Shown here piece by piece: positions 24,867-33,057 of a stretch of 64,000 nucleotides of DNA; position 1 is the first letter of the stretch, and each line of letters begins with the position of its first letter. The translations under genes were made by a program, and so were the position numbers. The DNA lies in NCBI RefSeq assembly GCF_003287935.1, contig NZ_CP030287.1, positions 3,004,267 to 3,068,266 of the forward strand, written 5' to 3'. A model generated the notes under the pieces. It made no database searches. It saw only the letters and a list, made by a program, of their open reading frames with translations, and was not told the origin of the DNA. This DNA is from Streptomyces sp. ICC1. Its GTDB lineage: Bacteria; Actinomycetota; Actinomycetes; Streptomycetales; Streptomycetaceae.

Positions 24867-26066
24867 ATGAGCATCCGTACCGTCCGCGACGTCTACGTCG
24901 TCGACGCCGTCCGCACCCCGATCGGGAAGTTCGGCGGCGCCCTCGCCGGGATCCGCCCCGACGACCTGGCCGCCCACGTGGTGCGCGCGCTCGTGGACCG
25001 TACGCCCGGTCTCGATCCGGCCCGCATCGACGACGTGGTCTTCGGCGACGCCAACGGCGCGGGCGAGGACAACCGCGATGTGGCCCGCATGGCGGTGCTG
25101 CTCGCCGGCCTGCCCGTGACCGTGCCGGGGGTCACCGTCAACCGCCTGTGCGGATCCGGACTCGAGGCCGTGATCCAGGCGGCCCGCGCGATCGCCCTCG
25201 GCGACGCCTCCGTCGCCATCGCGGGCGGGGTCGAGTCGATGTCCCGCGCCCCCTGGGTGGTCCAGAAGCCGGAGCGCGCCTTCCCGGCGGGCCACCAGCA
25301 GATGTGGTCCACCACCCTCGGCTGGCGGATGACCAACCCCCGGATGCCCGCCGAGTGGACCGGTTCCCTCGGTGAAGGCGCCGAGCTCGTCGCCGACAAG
25401 CACGCCATCACGCGCGAGGCGCAGGACGCCTTCGCGCTGGAGAGCCACCACAAGGCGGCGGCCGCCTGGGCCGCCGGGCACTACGACTCCGAGGTCGTCC
25501 CGTTCGAAGGCGTCGCCCTCCTGCGGGACGAGTGCATCAGGGAAGGTTCCACCCCCGAGGCGCTGGCGCGGCTGAAGCCCGCCTTCCGCACCGACGGCAC
25601 GGGCACGGTGACCGCCGGGAACGCCTCGCCGCTCAACGACGGTGCCGCGGCGCTGCTGTTGACGGACGAGGAGGGGCTCGCCGCCACCGGCCGGGAGCCG
25701 CTGGCCCGGATCAGCGCGTCCGCCGTCACCGGGATCGAGCCCCAGCTCTTCGGCCTGGGTCCGGTGGAGGCCGTCGAACGCGCCCTCGCCAAGGCGGGCC
25801 GCTCCCTCGCGGATCTGGCCGCCTTCGAACTCAACGAGGCTTTCGCCGCACAGGCGTTGGGCTGTCTGGCCGCCTGGCCGGAGCTGGACCCGGCGGTGGT
25901 CAACCCGCGCGGCGGGGCGATCGCCATCGGCCATCCCCTCGGCGCCTCGGGAGCCCGGCTCGCGGGTTCGGTGGCGCACCAGCTGGCGGCAGCCGGGTCC
26001 GGTACCGGTGTCGCGGCGCTCTGCATCGGTGTGGGTCAGGGCATCGCCCTCGTCCTGGAACGCTGA
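24867..26066 (+). CDS. Acetyl-CoA acyltransferase (thiolase), 3-oxoadipyl-CoA thiolase-like
   Basis: A 399-residue thiolase. Start ATG 24867 has GGAGGGACCCC upstream. Motifs: DAVRTPIGKFGGALAGIRPD, the nucleophile Cys95 in VNRLCGSGLEAVIQAARAIA, the GGAIAIGHPLGASGAR histidine region near residue 350, and the proton-shuttling Cys in ALCIGVGQG. The segment GDANGAGEDNRDVARMA is typical of PcaF/PaaJ-type thiolases, which split 3-oxoadipyl-CoA. With the aldehyde dehydrogenase next door it may be part of aromatic compound breakdown, but the other pca/paa genes are absent. Confidence 0.92.
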   Translation: MSIRTVRDVYVVDAVRTPIGKFGGALAGIRPDDLAAHVVRALVDRTPGLDPARIDDVVFGDANGAGEDNRDVARMAVLLAGLPVTVPGVTVNRLCGSGLEAVIQAARAIALGDASVAIAGGVESMSRAPWVVQKPERAFPAGHQQMWSTTLGWRMTNPRMPAEWTGSLGEGAELVADKHAITREAQDAFALESHHKAAAAWAAGHYDSEVVPFEGVALLRDECIREGSTPEALARLKPAFRTDGTGTVTAGNASPLNDGAAALLLTDEEGLAATGREPLARISASAVTGIEPQLFGLGPVEAVERALAKAGRSLADLAAFELNEAFAAQALGCLAAWPELDPAVVNPRGGAIAIGHPLGASGARLAGSVAHQLAAAGSGTGVAALCIGVGQGIALVLER

Positions 26067-26114
26067 GCCGGGGCGCCGCGACCCCGCCGCGACCCGGCAT
26101 TTCCGCCGCAGTCC

Positions 26115-26160
26115 GTTGCCCGCCGCAGCCGATCGTTTCCGGTCAGAGTCGGCGGGCAAC
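26115..26160 (+). terminator. Possible hairpin between thiolase and dehydrogenase genes
   Basis: GTTGCCCGCCG (26115-26125) and CGGCGGGCAAC (26150-26160) are exact complements with a 24-base loop. The site lies 49 bases after the thiolase stop. It could be a terminator or leader structure of the dehydrogenase transcript. Confidence 0.5.
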
Positions 26161-26266
26161 TGCTGTGCGGGCAAAGAAAGTTGATGCCTCCGATCCGGTG
26201 CGATGGAACGATGGCGGCGTGCTGCCACCCCCCGCCACGCCCACCCGCATCCGGAGGCCCCGCGCC

Positions 26267-27706
26267 ATGCCGCTCCTCGACCCGACGCTCTGGCAGGACG
26301 GACCCACCCTCACCGGCGGCACCGCCCCGGTCACCGAACCCGCCACCGGTCAGATCCTCGCGACCCTGGACCTGGCGGCCCCCGCCGATGTCGCGGAAGC
26401 CGCCGTGCGGGCCCACGCGGCCCAGCGCGACTGGGCCGGGGCCACCCATCCGGAGCGGGCCGCCGTGCTGCGCCGCGCCGGGGACCTGTTCGCCACCCAC
26501 CCCGCCGAGCTGCGGGACTGGCTGGTGCGGGAGTCCGGATCGATCCCCGGCAAGGCCGACTTCGAGCTGCACATCGCCGCGCAGGAGTGCTACGAGGCGG
26601 CCGCGCTGGCCTCGCGCCCGGCCGGCGAGGTGCTGCCCAGCGAGGCGCAGCGGCTGTCCTTCACCCGCCGTGAACCGGTCGGCGTGGTCGGGGTGGTGGC
26701 GCCCTTCAACGCCCCGCTGATCCTCGCGATCCGCTCGGTGGCACCGGCGCTCGCCCTCGGCAACGCGGTGCTCCTCAAGCCGGACCGGCGCACCGCGGTC
26801 TGCGGTGGCCTCGCGCTCGCCGCCGTCTTCGCGGCGGCCGGCCTGCCGGCCGGGCTCCTGCACGTCCTGCCCGGCGGCGCCGGGACGGGTGCGGCGGTGG
26901 TCGCCGACCCGCTGGTCAGGGTGGTGTCGTTCACCGGATCCACCGCGAGCGGCCGTCTCGTGGGCGAGCTGGCGGGGCGTCACCTCAAGCGCGCCCACCT
27001 GGAGTTGGGTGGGAACTCGGCGCTCGTCGTGCTCCGGGACGCCGATGTGGAAGCGGCCGTCGCCCAGGCCTCCTGGGGGTCCTTCTTCCACCAGGGCCAG
27101 ATCTGCATGACGGCGGGCCGGCACCTGGTCCACGCCTCGCTCTACGACGAGTACGTGGAGCGGCTCGCCGCACGCGCGGACGAGCTCGCGGTCGGAGACC
27201 CGTACCGCGAGCAGGTGCACCTGGGCCCGCTGATCGACCGGGCCCAGCTGGAGCGGGTACGGGGCCTGGTGGAGGCCAGCACCGAGCAGGGCGCCAAGCT
27301 CGTCACGGGCGGGCCGGACCGGGAGCTCTTCTACCGGCCCACGGTGCTGGCGGGCGTCGGCGACGACACCCCCGCCTACACCGAGGAGGTCTTCGGCCCG
27401 GTGGCGCCCGTACGGTCTTTCGCGACGGAGGACGAGGCGGTGGAGCTGGCCTCGGCCGGCCCCTACGGGCTCGCCCTCGGCATCGTGACCCGCGACGCGG
27501 GGCGCGGGCTGGACCTGGCGGGGCGGATCCCGACCGGGATCGCGCACGTCAACGACCAGACGGTGAACGACGAGGCGGTGGCCCCCTTCGGCGGCGTCGG
27601 CGCGTCCGGCACCGGCGCCCGCTTCGGGGGCGAGGCCAACCTCGGCGCCTTCACGGAGCTGCGCTGGACCACGGTCCGCACCACCCCGGGCGGGCACCCC
27701 TTCTAG
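26267..27706 (+). CDS. Aldehyde dehydrogenase, benzaldehyde/vanillin dehydrogenase-like
   Basis: A 479-residue NAD(P)-dependent dehydrogenase beginning MPLLDPTLWQDGPTLTGGTA. It has VVGVVAPFNAPLILAIRSVA (the substrate/cofactor entry with PFN instead of PWN), FTGSTASGRLVGELAGRHLK, the catalytic Glu in LELGGNSALVVL, and the catalytic Cys in FHQGQICMTAGRHL. PFNxPL and HQGQIC are typical of the benzaldehyde/vanillin branch, which oxidises aromatic aldehydes to acids. Start at ATG 26267, with CCGGAGG 11 bases upstream. Follows the thiolase and precedes a terminator. Confidence 0.92.
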   Translation: MPLLDPTLWQDGPTLTGGTAPVTEPATGQILATLDLAAPADVAEAAVRAHAAQRDWAGATHPERAAVLRRAGDLFATHPAELRDWLVRESGSIPGKADFELHIAAQECYEAAALASRPAGEVLPSEAQRLSFTRREPVGVVGVVAPFNAPLILAIRSVAPALALGNAVLLKPDRRTAVCGGLALAAVFAAAGLPAGLLHVLPGGAGTGAAVVADPLVRVVSFTGSTASGRLVGELAGRHLKRAHLELGGNSALVVLRDADVEAAVAQASWGSFFHQGQICMTAGRHLVHASLYDEYVERLAARADELAVGDPYREQVHLGPLIDRAQLERVRGLVEASTEQGAKLVTGGPDRELFYRPTVLAGVGDDTPAYTEEVFGPVAPVRSFATEDEAVELASAGPYGLALGIVTRDAGRGLDLAGRIPTGIAHVNDQTVNDEAVAPFGGVGASGTGARFGGEANLGAFTELRWTTVRTTPGGHPF

Positions 27707-27710
27707 ACCG

Positions 27711-27740
27711 GCTCCCGGGGGTGCGCAGATCCCCGGGAGC
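27711..27740 (+). terminator. 10-bp hairpin terminator after aldehyde dehydrogenase
   Basis: GCTCCCGGGG (27711-27720) and CCCCGGGAGC (27731-27740) are exact complements with a 10-base loop, a few bases after the dehydrogenase stop. No U-tract. Confidence 0.7.
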
Positions 27741-27814
27741 GCCCAGGAATGCTTCGGGGCGGCCGTTCGTTCACCGGACGGAAGCGATACACCACTCAGG
27801 AGGACTGGATAACC

Positions 27815-28246
27815 GTGGCTACTGTCGAACTGACCAAGGAGAACTTCGACCGGACGGTGAGCGAGAACCCCTTCGTCCTGATCGACTTCTGGGCGGGCTG
27901 GTGCCGCCCCTGCCTGCAGTTCGCCCCGGTCTACGAGAAGGCCGCCGAGGCCAACCCCGACCTGGTCTTCGCCAAGGTGGACACCGAGGCGCAGCAGGAG
28001 CTCGCCGGCGCCTTCCAGATCAGCTCGATCCCCACCCTGATGATCGTCCGGGACCAGGTGGCGATCTTCTCCCAGCCCGGCGCCCTGCCCGAGGCGGCCC
28101 TGACGGACCTCATCGCGCAGGCCCGCGCCCTGGACATGGAGGAGGTCCGCGCGAAGATCGCCGCGGAGAAGAACGGCGCGGCGGTCGACGGCTCCGAGGG
28201 CGCCGCCGACGCCGCGGACCGGGAGCCCGGCACGCCGGGAGCCTGA
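27815..28246 (+). CDS. Thioredoxin
   Basis: A 143-residue thioredoxin with an extended C-terminal tail. Starts GTG 27815 (MATVELTKENFDRTV), with AGGAGG 11 bases upstream. Active site FWAGWCRPCLQFAPVYEKAA: the CxxC is Cys-Arg-Pro-Cys rather than Cys-Gly-Pro-Cys, and FAKVDTEAQQ plus the cis-Pro loop SSIPTLMI are intact. The Ala/Glu-rich tail after residue 110 is longer than in housekeeping TrxA. It likely works as a general disulfide reductant or peroxide-stress protein. It marks the left side of the mobile-element remnant at 28.4 kb. Confidence 0.94.
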   Translation: MATVELTKENFDRTVSENPFVLIDFWAGWCRPCLQFAPVYEKAAEANPDLVFAKVDTEAQQELAGAFQISSIPTLMIVRDQVAIFSQPGALPEAALTDLIAQARALDMEEVRAKIAAEKNGAAVDGSEGAADAADREPGTPGA

Positions 28247-28398
28247 GTGCGTGACGGGCCCCCGCCCTGAGGTGAGACTGGCCCGTATGACTGATGCGGT
28301 GTTCTACCACGTCCGACTGCTTCGCAGATCAGGGGCTGTTTGTTGATCCGCTGGAGAGCGGAAATCTCACACTGGGGGTCGGAGGCGTTGCTTGCGAC

Positions 28399-28611
28399 CC
28401 CCAGGAGTCCGTTCAGGTGGACGACCGCCGCGCGCATGTCGGTGGCTGTCGGATGTACGTAGGCACGCTTGGTGAAGTTCGCGTTCGTGTGGCCGGCCCA
28501 TGCGGCAAGGATCGTGTCCGGGACCCCGTTCACCGCGAGGAACGTCAGGCACCAGCGCCGCGCGGCTTGCAGGCGGACCCGCCGGAGGCCTAGCACGGCC
28601 ATGAGCTCGTA
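28399..28611 (-). pseudogene. C-terminal fragment of a tyrosine recombinase (phage-type integrase)
   Basis: The minus frame reads LGLRRVRLQAARRWCLTFLA, VNGVPDTILAAWAGHTNANF and TKRAYVHPTATDMRAAVVHL. This matches the catalytic end of actinophage/AICE integrases: an RR box, an AGHTN histidine and the tyrosine in RAYVHP. The N-terminal two thirds are missing and no ribosome site precedes it. The frame runs on past the true end into unrelated DNA. It lies right after the thioredoxin gene and is evidence for an old integration event. Confidence 0.8.
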
Positions 28612-28690
28612 CGCACGGCCCCACTGCGGGAGGGGCCGGGCGTTCTGCTGATCTCTAGCTCGTGGGCGGTTGCTGCCCTATTGTCACGCC

Positions 28691-29227
28691 ATGAGCGGAC
28701 CAGAGTGGGGAGACGCGGCCTCTTGGGCCGCGTTCGCGTTGGCAGGCGCTGCGGCATTCGTCAGCCTGAAGGCGCGCGGAGACAGCAAGAAGTCGGCGGA
28801 GGCGACAGTGCGAGCGGCCGACGCTGCGGAGGCCTCCCTGACCGAGGCTCGGAAGTCGGCGGATGGAGCTGTCCGCTCGGCCGCAGCGGCAGAGGAGGCC
28901 CTGACGCTGCAACACGAGGAAGCCTCAGCTCGGCGCACAGCTGAGGAGGAGGCTCGTCGGCCTCGCCCGCGGCTGGAGCTCCATCACCACCACCGGACCC
29001 TCTTTCACCTAGTCAATGCAGGTACTGGCGCGGCCGATGACTTGAGGCTTCTGACCTCGCTCTCCAACGCACCGCAAGAGCTGATTGATGGGATGCAGCT
29101 GGCAGCGGGGGCGGTATACGAGATTCGTCTGCACACCGCCTTCGGCACGTCCATGCCAGCGTTTCTCGAATTCGTGTGGCAAGGCCAGGACGAGCCGGTT
29201 CGCCTGCGCATCCCACCAGGCGCGTGA
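28691..29227 (+). CDS. Membrane-anchored coiled-coil hypothetical protein
   Basis: A 178-residue protein starting MSGPEWGDAASWAAFALAGA. Residues 8-28 form one membrane helix; about 30-95 is an Ala/Glu/Arg-rich coiled coil with heptads (KKSAEATVRAADAAEASLTE); the last 80 residues are a beta domain (ELHHHHRTLFHLVNAGTGAA). A TATTGT -10-like hexamer lies 7 bases before the ATG, so the mRNA may be leaderless. Such one-TM coiled-coil proteins are frequent cargo of actinobacterial integrated elements. Function unknown. Confidence 0.75.
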   Translation: MSGPEWGDAASWAAFALAGAAAFVSLKARGDSKKSAEATVRAADAAEASLTEARKSADGAVRSAAAAEEALTLQHEEASARRTAEEEARRPRPRLELHHHHRTLFHLVNAGTGAADDLRLLTSLSNAPQELIDGMQLAAGAVYEIRLHTAFGTSMPAFLEFVWQGQDEPVRLRIPPGA

Positions 29228-29353
29228 GAGGGCCGCGTGTGCCGATTGCCGGCAATCCGGCCCTGGGCCTGGCGGAGAAGCAATCTCCCGCAATCTGCCC
29301 CCGTTGCCCGGCACGGCCAGCATCCTGAAGCCCCGACCAGAACGGAGCGAGCC

Positions 29354-29557
29354 ATGACCCTGCGGTTCATCGGCACCACGTCCGAGTACGGAAACTGCCC
29401 GACGCTGTACGAGGTCGTCGAGACCGGCGACATCGTCGTCCAGGGCGACAGCCTCACCGACCCCGAGCACCTCGCACAGCTGCGCGACGTCGGCGAGCAC
29501 GAGACGTTCGTCGTCATCCCGCGCGACCTCCTGACCCGCTTCGCCCCGAAGGAGTGA
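29354..29557 (+). CDS. Small hypothetical protein upstream of DUF6879 gene
   Basis: A 67-residue acidic protein: MTLRFIGTTSEYGNCPTLYE then VVETGDIVVQGDSLTDPEHL. GGAGCGAG lies just upstream. Its stop TGA overlaps the GTG start of the next gene, a coupling that repeats along this run. Proteins of this size and pattern often precede DUF6879 and XRE regulators in Streptomyces genomes, so it is probably part of the same conserved module. Confidence 0.85.
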   Translation: MTLRFIGTTSEYGNCPTLYEVVETGDIVVQGDSLTDPEHLAQLRDVGEHETFVVIPRDLLTRFAPKE

Positions 29558-30093
29558 AGGTGCCCGCCCTGGTTCCCTTCGAGTACATCACTCACCTGTT
29601 CGCCGAGTTCCAGCACACCGCGTTCCGGCTGGAGACCCGGAGGGGGTACGCCACCGACCGCGCCGGCGCCCGCTTCCAGGCGTTCATGCGCGGCATCGAA
29701 CCCGAGCCGCAGCCCGAGCATCCTTGGAACGTGAACGTTCGGGAGAAGGCCGAGCAGGGAGCGCGATTCTCCCGCGTCCGGGTCATCGACGAGCCGCCCA
29801 CCGACGGCCAGCGGTTCCTCATGGCCGCCGCTGCGAACGAGCCCGCAGGCGAGGACATCCGGGTACTGCCCCGGGCGGAGGCCGTCCGGCTCGAGCTGCC
29901 CGATTACGACCTGTGGCTGTTCGACTCCCGGACCCTGGTGCGCCTGCACATCGACGAGGACGACGTCACGACCGGCGTCGAGGTCATTGACGACCCCACC
30001 GAGGTGCTGGCCGCGTGCCGGGCCCGTGACCGTGCCTGGCCCGTCGCCGTCCCTACTGTCGAGGTGTGGGCGCAGGTACGTTCGTCGGTGTGA
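29554..30093 (+). CDS. DUF6879 family protein
   Basis: A 179-residue soluble protein starting at GTG 29554, overlapping the previous stop by four bases. FAEFQHTAFRLETRRGYATD, VRVIDEPPTDGQRFLMAAAA and YDLWLFDSRTLVRLHIDEDD are typical of DUF6879, a Streptomyces/Nocardia family almost always linked to a DUF5753 XRE regulator. The biochemical role is not established. Translational coupling to the regulator downstream (GTGA at 30090) points to a fixed-ratio pair. Confidence 0.92.
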   Translation: MKVPALVPFEYITHLFAEFQHTAFRLETRRGYATDRAGARFQAFMRGIEPEPQPEHPWNVNVREKAEQGARFSRVRVIDEPPTDGQRFLMAAAANEPAGEDIRVLPRAEAVRLELPDYDLWLFDSRTLVRLHIDEDDVTTGVEVIDDPTEVLAACRARDRAWPVAVPTVEVWAQVRSSV

Positions 30094-30932
30094 GTACGGA
30101 CTTTCAGAGCGCCAGGGTGGCTCTCGGTGCGCGCCTTCGGGAGCTGCGCGCCGAGGCTGGCGCGAATGGCAAGGACTTCGCCAGCCTCCTCGGCTGGCAG
30201 CGCTCGAAGGTGTCCCGACTGGAGAACGGCAAGCAGACCGCCACCGCCGACGACCTCGCCGCATGGGCGGCCGCCGCCGGGGCGCCCGAGCAGGCTGGTG
30301 ACCTGACGAGCCGCCTCCGGGGCCTGGAGTCCCAGCAGCGGTCATGGCGCCGCCAGCTCGCCGCGGGCAACAGGCCCGTGCAGGACCGGTACGTCGTCGA
30401 GTACCAGCAGACCGCGACGATGCGTGGCTACGAAGCCACTGTGATCCCGGGTCTGTTCCAGACCCCCGACTACGCGCGGCACCTGTTCGCGAAGAACGCC
30501 CTGCTGATGCAGTCCCCGCGCGACACTGAGGCCGCCGTTGCCGCTCGCATGCGCCGCCAGGAGGTGCTGTACGAGGCGGGGAAGCTGTTCCGGGTCCTGG
30601 TGTGGGAGGGAGCTCTCCACGCGCTGGTGTGCCCGCGTGAGACCATGGCGGGCCAACTCGACCGCCTCGTCGGGTTGATCGGCATGAGCACAGTGGAGCT
30701 CGGCATCGTCCCCCTCGGTGCTCCCCTGGAGCTGACCCCCAAGCACGGGTTCTGGATCTTCGACGAGGAACGCGTGATCGTCGAGACCATCAACACCGAG
30801 CTGTCCTTCGACTCTCCCGACGACCTCGCCCTGTATGGGCGGGTGTGGGACGGACTTAACGAGGCCGCCGCGTACGGGCCTCAGGCTCACCGGCTGATCG
30901 CCCGAGCGCGGCACCTACTCGCACCTGTGTGA
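30090..30932 (+). CDS. XRE-family regulator with DUF5753 (Scr1-type) domain
   Basis: A 280-residue protein. The start is taken as GTG 30090, overlapping the DUF6879 stop. The N-terminal XRE domain reads GARLRELRAEAGANGKDFAS then LLGWQRSKVSRLENGKQTAT. The DUF5753 effector-like domain has MRGYEATVIPGLFQTPDYAR and MRRQEVLYEAGKLFRVLVWE. Such proteins are annotated as Scr1/antitoxin-like regulators and usually pair with a small DUF397 or DUF6879 partner. Here DUF6879 takes that place. It probably controls its own operon. Confidence 0.94.
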   Translation: MSTDFQSARVALGARLRELRAEAGANGKDFASLLGWQRSKVSRLENGKQTATADDLAAWAAAAGAPEQAGDLTSRLRGLESQQRSWRRQLAAGNRPVQDRYVVEYQQTATMRGYEATVIPGLFQTPDYARHLFAKNALLMQSPRDTEAAVAARMRRQEVLYEAGKLFRVLVWEGALHALVCPRETMAGQLDRLVGLIGMSTVELGIVPLGAPLELTPKHGFWIFDEERVIVETINTELSFDSPDDLALYGRVWDGLNEAAAYGPQAHRLIARARHLLAPV

Positions 30933-31210
30933 GCAACCAGCGCCAACGCTCCTGGCGTCCGCGCAATCCGCCGCAATCGGCCAGACGGGCCCTCCTGTGG
31001 CTTCCTACGGTGCTGGTCATGGCGACACAAGGGGGCGCCACGGGCGCCGAGACCAGCCCCGTGAACTGGTGCCACTGGCACATCGGTTCCTCCCAGACCG
31101 CGCAGCCGATCAGCTTCGGCGCCCGCTCCTCCGGACCCCCGGTCCTGATGTATGCGTGTGCGCCCTGCCGTGAGCAGCGCGGGCTGACCGTACGCGCGGC
31201 CCAGCCGTGA
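30929..31210 (+). CDS. Small hypothetical protein with Cys/His pairs
   Basis: A 93-residue protein starting at GTG 30929, four-base overlap with the XRE stop. After a basic leader there is VNWCHWHIGSSQTAQPISFG and VLMYACAPCREQRGLTV. The CxWH and CAPC pairs could bind zinc in a ribbon fold. Its placement directly after the regulator, with a GTGA overlap to the next gene too, puts it in the same transcript. Function unknown. Confidence 0.8.
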   Translation: MSNQRQRSWRPRNPPQSARRALLWLPTVLVMATQGGATGAETSPVNWCHWHIGSSQTAQPISFGARSSGPPVLMYACAPCREQRGLTVRAAQP

Positions 31211-31425
31211 CCCCCACCGCAGTGGTCACCCGCTACCAAGACGTCCCGCTGACGACGGCAGGGAGCACCCCTATGGAATCCAGCGCGACCAGCCCGCCCA
31301 CGTACCCCGCAGGCCGGTGGACCGCTCCAGCCCGGTGCCCTGAATGCGATGCGAAGCCCCTGCCGCTCGGCGGCCCTGAGGGTGGCGCCCTCGTCCACAA
31401 CGAGGGCTGCACGAAAGCCCGCTGA
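31207..31425 (+). CDS. Small hypothetical protein
   Basis: A 72-residue protein starting at GTG 31207, again overlapping the previous stop by four bases. It is Pro/Thr rich with three cysteines (RCPECDAKPL and NEGCTKAR), suggesting a small metal-binding knuckle. It belongs to the same coupled run. No function recognised. Confidence 0.7.
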   Translation: MTPTAVVTRYQDVPLTTAGSTPMESSATSPPTYPAGRWTAPARCPECDAKPLPLGGPEGGALVHNEGCTKAR

Positions 31426-31452
31426 CCCTGCACTCCGACTCCTGGGAGACGC

Positions 31453-31920
31453 ATGTCCAGTCCGACCCCGACACCCCCGCCGCCGTGCAGTGCTGGCAAG
31501 GGAACCACCCCGACGCCTGCGGTGGCCGGCAACGTCCTCACCGCCGCGCCCGGTGAACGCGACGCCCGCAGCCTCCTCGACGCCGACGAGCTCATGACCG
31601 TCACCGCGACGCTCACGCGAAGTCAGCCGGACATCCGCTGGGTGAACGCCGAGCAGGTCATCGTGGAAACCCTCAAGTTCGTGGCCGCGGCCGCCCAGAG
31701 CGACGAGCGCCTCGTGCCGTCCCCGATCGTCGACGAGGGCTTCCACGCGCTCCTCGTGAACACCGAGATCCACCACGCGCTCAGCGCGCGCCTCGGTGTC
31801 TTCGTGCACCACTACCCCGCCGTCGACGGCGTCGCGTCGATCGCGCCCGGCTGGCTGCAGCGGACCGTCGACGCGATCCGTCGGGCCGGCTTCACCGAGG
31901 ACAAGGAGATGTGGACGTGA
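31453..31920 (+). CDS. Hypothetical protein of the coupled accessory operon
   Basis: A 155-residue protein starting MSSPTPTPPPPCSAGKGTTP, with GGGAGACGC upstream. A Pro-rich leader is followed by a helical domain containing IRWVNAEQVIVETLKFVAAA, VDEGFHALLVNTEIHHALSA and a terminal VDAIRRAGFTEDKEMWT. The H-A-L-x8-IHH pattern could be a metal site. Its stop overlaps the next gene (GTGA at 31917). Function unknown, but the well-conserved helical core suggests a real domain. Confidence 0.82.
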   Translation: MSSPTPTPPPPCSAGKGTTPTPAVAGNVLTAAPGERDARSLLDADELMTVTATLTRSQPDIRWVNAEQVIVETLKFVAAAAQSDERLVPSPIVDEGFHALLVNTEIHHALSARLGVFVHHYPAVDGVASIAPGWLQRTVDAIRRAGFTEDKEMWT

Positions 31921-32222
31921 TCACGACCGAGTTCCACACGTCCGCGACGGACGTCACCACCTGCGAGGCATGCTGGCGCGAGCCGGTCGAGACCGCCCGG
32001 GCCGCGAACCACACCCACGGCCGGGACCTACTGTGCATCCCCTGTGCGGAGGCCGGCTACGCGCCGCGCGTGGACATGTTCCCGCCGCTGGGCATCTACG
32101 GCCTGCCGACGCGGCGCCTGAAGATGGGCAAGCACGGCGCCCCCGGCGGCCCGCAGCTCCCGCCGGATCCCGGTCCGCCGCTGCCGTCGCCCACCCCGAC
32201 CCCCGGCCGCCCGCCGGTGTAG
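31917..32222 (+). CDS. Small zinc-ribbon-like protein
   Basis: A 101-residue protein. I use GTG 31917 (overlapping the previous stop) though ATG 31911 is possible. It has TTCEACWREPVETARAANHT and RDLLCIPCAEAGYAPRVDMF: two CxxC knuckles typical of a zinc ribbon, followed by a Pro-rich tail (PPDPGPPLPSPTPTPGRPPV). It ends the plus-strand run and is followed by a terminator. Likely DNA-, RNA- or protein-binding. Confidence 0.82.
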   Translation: MITTEFHTSATDVTTCEACWREPVETARAANHTHGRDLLCIPCAEAGYAPRVDMFPPLGIYGLPTRRLKMGKHGAPGGPQLPPDPGPPLPSPTPTPGRPPV

Positions 32223-32240
32223 AACCGCCCCATGAGCGGA

Positions 32241-32269
32241 CCCCCGATGCGATCCGCACGCATCGGGGG
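32241..32269 (+). terminator. 11-bp hairpin terminator ending the coupled operon
   Basis: CCCCCGATGCG (32241-32251) and CGCATCGGGGG (32259-32269) are exact complements with a 7-base loop, 19 bases after the zinc-ribbon stop and followed by CCCTTGT. Since a minus-strand gene ends at 32298, it may serve both directions. Confidence 0.85.
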
Positions 32270-32297
32270 CCCTTGTGCGCCTTGTTGCAGAACCAGA

Positions 32298-32789
32298 TCA
32301 CGGCCCTCGGGTGACAAGGAGCACGGTTACGGCCAGCACCAACAGGCCGAGCACTGCCAAGGCGAAGCCGCCGCGCAGCCAAGTCCCCTTACGGCTGACC
32401 ACCTTCTCGGTAGCGTCAGTCATCTCCAACTGAGCAACCGCAATGGCTCTCCGCGCGTTTTCTGGCGGCCTGTCCCAGAGATCAGCGGAAATCAGACGGC
32501 GAAGCACCGTGGTGTCAACGAGGTCTGAGGTCTTCCGGGGGGCCATCGCCTTCACACCGCATACCGCCGCCATCGCGAGGGCGGCTACTGCGACGACGGC
32601 GCCAGCGAGGGCAGGGCCCTTGATCGCCTTTCCTGGGGCGGTGAGGGTGACGAACGCCGCGGCAATGGGTGCGGGAAGCGCGGCAATCGTGATCAGCGAG
32701 ATCGCGCGAGTCTCGATGCTCGCCCGGCGCTCTCGCAGGTAGGCCAGCTGATTGTCGATGAACTCGGCAGCCACATCACCCGCACTCAC
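32298..32789 (-). CDS. Multi-pass membrane protein, possible effector-type
   Basis: A 163-residue protein with a soluble helical start (FIDNQLAYLRERRASIETRA), two membrane helices close together (ISLITIAALPAPIAAAFVTL and ALAGAVVAVAALAMAAVCGV), a soluble helical middle (LRRLISADLWDRPPENARRA), and a third helix at the end (GGFALAVLGLLVLAVTVLLV). This layout recalls SLATT and Pycsar-type membrane effectors in immunity systems, but there is no sensor or cyclase nearby. It overlaps the preceding small gene by a GTGA, so both are made together. Confidence 0.8.
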   Translation of the reverse strand: MSAGDVAAEFIDNQLAYLRERRASIETRAISLITIAALPAPIAAAFVTLTAPGKAIKGPALAGAVVAVAALAMAAVCGVKAMAPRKTSDLVDTTVLRRLISADLWDRPPENARRAIAVAQLEMTDATEKVVSRKGTWLRGGFALAVLGLLVLAVTVLLVTRGP

Positions 32790-32956
32790 CGCCCGCTCTT
32801 CTTGCGCTTCGGGTCCTTGCCCGCGCCCGCAGTGATGCTCTTGAGGACGAGTACGGGGTAGTCGTCGGCGCCAGTCGAAGTGGTCGCGGGGGTCGCTGGT
32901 GTCGGCTCCTGGCTGGCCCCCTGGCCGTTGCTGCTGCCGGACGTTTGCTCGGCCAT
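32786..32956 (-). CDS. Small Thr/Pro-rich protein, partner of the membrane protein
   Basis: A 56-residue protein: MAEQTSGSSNGQGASQEPTP, a low-complexity stretch, then DDYPVLVLKSITAGAGKDPK and a basic end RKKSGR. It lies directly upstream of the membrane protein, with stop and start sharing GTGA. It could be an antitoxin, linker or regulatory subunit. Frame openness is limited evidence at this size, but the overlap supports it. Confidence 0.6.
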   Translation of the reverse strand: MAEQTSGSSNGQGASQEPTPATPATTSTGADDYPVLVLKSITAGAGKDPKRKKSGR

Positions 32957-33057
32957 CGCTCTCTCATCTCTCGGGTAGGGAGGTGGCCCCAGTTTGGCAG
33001 TGCGGCGCCCGTAATGGAGCGGATCACTCATCCCCGTTGCCGCAGCGGAGAACACGG

